Below are positions 6,558 to 7,444 of a stretch of DNA of 7,444 bases, one piece after another. The position numbers were made by a program, and so were the translations under genes. Positions within the stretch are counted from its first letter, which is position 1, and each line of letters begins with the position of its first letter. The notes beneath the pieces were generated by a model that was not told where the DNA came from, searched no databases, and saw nothing but the letters and a program-made list of their open reading frames with translations. Source of the stretch: a bacterium (lineage in GTDB: Bacteria; Bacteroidota; Ignavibacteria; Kapaibacteriales; UBA2268); NCBI GenBank assembly GCA_024710535.1, contig JANJUO010000290.1, positions 1 to 7,444 of the forward strand. The letters are read 5' to 3'.

Positions 6558-7085
6558 ATGAAAAAATTTTTTGTATTGGGAGTGGTTACTTTAATCACAT
6601 TTATTTTTGCTAACAACTTGTATTCACAAGCAAATACAGTAAAGTTAGGTATAGTTGACGCTGAAACAATTTTGAAAGAAATGCCTGAATTTCAAGCGGC
6701 AGACAAACAAGTTAGAGAAGTTGGTCAAAAATGGTCAGATACTTTGAATATTCTTAGAGAAGATTTGAAAAAGAAATTTGAAGTTTATCAAAAGCAATCA
6801 TCAATGATGGCTCCGGATCAGAAAGCAAAAGAAGAAGAATCACTTCAAGCAATGAATATGCAAATGATGCAATTCCAAGAAGAAAAATTTGGACAAAATG
6901 GCGCTTTGGATAAATTAAGAGTTAAATTATTAGAGCCAATCAGAGAAAAAGCAAGAAAAGCAATCGAAGAAGTTGCTAAAGAAGAAAAAATTACTTTGGT
7001 TGTTGATAAATTGACTGCTGTTTATAGCGACGCTAAAATTGACATTACTTTCAAAGTAATCGACAAAATTAAACGCGGCAATTAA
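6558..7085 (+). CDS. OmpH/Skp-family periplasmic chaperone, first copy
   Basis: 175 residues. Skp-type proteins form trimers with long coiled-coil tentacles that hold unfolded outer-membrane proteins in the periplasm. A signal peptide (1-24, ending LYSQ) precedes the family's first strand, KLGIVDAETIL (about 29-39). A long charged helical part rich in Lys, Glu and Gln follows (about 45-150), with a Met/Gln-rich stretch at the turn (SMMAPDQKAKEEES, then QAMNMQMMQFQ). The C-terminal LVVDKLTAVYSDAKIDIT is the typical closing strand region. TAAGG precedes the ATG by 7 nt. The gene lies 42 nt after bamA with no terminator between, so the two are almost certainly cotranscribed. A downstream paralogue begins at 7205. 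Confidence 0.92.
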   Translation: MKKFFVLGVVTLITFIFANNLYSQANTVKLGIVDAETILKEMPEFQAADKQVREVGQKWSDTLNILREDLKKKFEVYQKQSSMMAPDQKAKEEESLQAMNMQMMQFQEEKFGQNGALDKLRVKLLEPIREKARKAIEEVAKEEKITLVVDKLTAVYSDAKIDITFKVIDKIKRGN

Positions 7086-7094
7086 AATTAATGA

Positions 7095-7139
7095 AATTAA
7101 ATTGAAGAATCTGATCAATTTCAGGTTCTTCATTTAATT
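7095..7139 (+). terminator. Strong intercistronic hairpin between the two skp-like genes
   Basis: 7095-7101 plus 7103-7114 pair with 7121-7139. This gives about 19 bp with one bulged base (7102), one G-U pair (7110/7125) and a 6-nt loop. The stem begins 10 bases after the first skp stop codon. The 3' side lacks a clean T-run (TTTAATTAAG), so it is not a textbook terminator. It may attenuate transcription, or protect the 3' end of the upstream message and set the ratio of the two chaperones. Confidence 0.55.
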
Positions 7140-7204
7140 AAGAATTAGTTTATTATTTGAATTGAATATTCTACTTTTTTGCTATTAAAAAGAAGGTTAA
7201 GATT

Positions 7205-7444
7205 ATGAAATTATTTCAATTGTTATTCTTTATAATAACATTTTCTATTTTGATTTCATACAATGCATATTCGCAAAATGTAGAATTTATCAATAATGAA
7301 ACGATAAGGGAAAAATTTCCTGAATTTCAGCACGCAGAAAAACGAATTCAATCTATGACTGAAGAATGGAAACTCGAAATATCTGCAATTACTTCGAAAA
7401 TTGACAGTTTGAAATTTGAAATCGAAATAAATACTTCGAAATGG
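7205..7444 (+). CDS. OmpH/Skp-family chaperone, second copy (5' part, truncated by window end)
   Basis: The frame is open for 80 codons and runs off the window. AGAAGG precedes the ATG by 8 nt. A signal peptide (MKLFQLLFFIITFSILISYN, then AYSQ, residues 1-24) leads into a segment clearly related to the gene at 6558: ETI-3 residues-PEFQ-A-K, then a Trp 15 residues further, and a charged helical run. Differences are also visible. The first-copy strand KLGIVDAETIL is here VEFINNETIR, lacking the usual GxVD pattern, so this copy is the more diverged. Paired skp genes after bamA are common in Bacteroidota and Chlorobiota. The missing 3' part prevents a length or C-terminus check. Confidence 0.85.
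   Translation, partial: MKLFQLLFFIITFSILISYNAYSQNVEFINNETIREKFPEFQHAEKRIQSMTEEWKLEISAITSKIDSLKFEIEINTSKW

Noticed and set aside
7141..7204. Separate promoter for the second skp-like gene
   Set aside because: A TTG (7157-7159) and a T-rich box (TACTTTTTTG, 7172-7181) are present, but spacing and box do not fit the consensus used upstream of uppS.

Overview
The window looks like chromosomal DNA from an AT-rich member of the Bacteroidota/FCB group, possibly an Ignavibacteria- or Kapabacteria-like lineage. Three things support this. A secreted protein ends in a type IX secretion (T9SS) type A sorting domain, a system largely confined to this group. The gene order uppS-bamA-skp-skp is the usual one there. 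The putative uppS promoter matches the Bacteroidetes sigma consensus (TTG, about 20 nt, TAnnTTTG) rather than the E. coli one. The exact lineage is inference.

Layout. Positions 1-736 carry no convincing gene. They hold a dense set of short palindromes and repeats: two related GATC-centred palindromes, several TCC-nnn-GGA mini-hairpins, a 24-bp direct repeat with an inverted partial copy, and a nested inverted repeat. Two minus-strand genes follow. One encodes a 634-residue secreted Asp-box beta-propeller protein with a T9SS tail (818-2722). The other encodes an HU-family nucleoid protein (2798-3097). Each has its own intrinsic terminator. A 225-bp divergent intergenic region (3098-3322) separates HU from the plus-strand operon and holds promoter-like boxes facing both ways.

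The plus-strand operon is an envelope-biogenesis unit. UppS makes the undecaprenyl diphosphate carrier for peptidoglycan and surface glycans. BamA, overlapping uppS by 20 nt, inserts beta-barrel proteins into the outer membrane. Two Skp/OmpH-like periplasmic chaperones follow, the second cut off by the window end. A strong hairpin lies between the two skp genes. BamA and Skp act in sequence on the same outer-membrane clients, and UppS links cell-wall lipid supply to this unit.

Nothing in the coding part looks like an undescribed system; these are recognisable housekeeping families plus one secreted propeller protein of unknown role. The least explained part is the repeat-rich left end.
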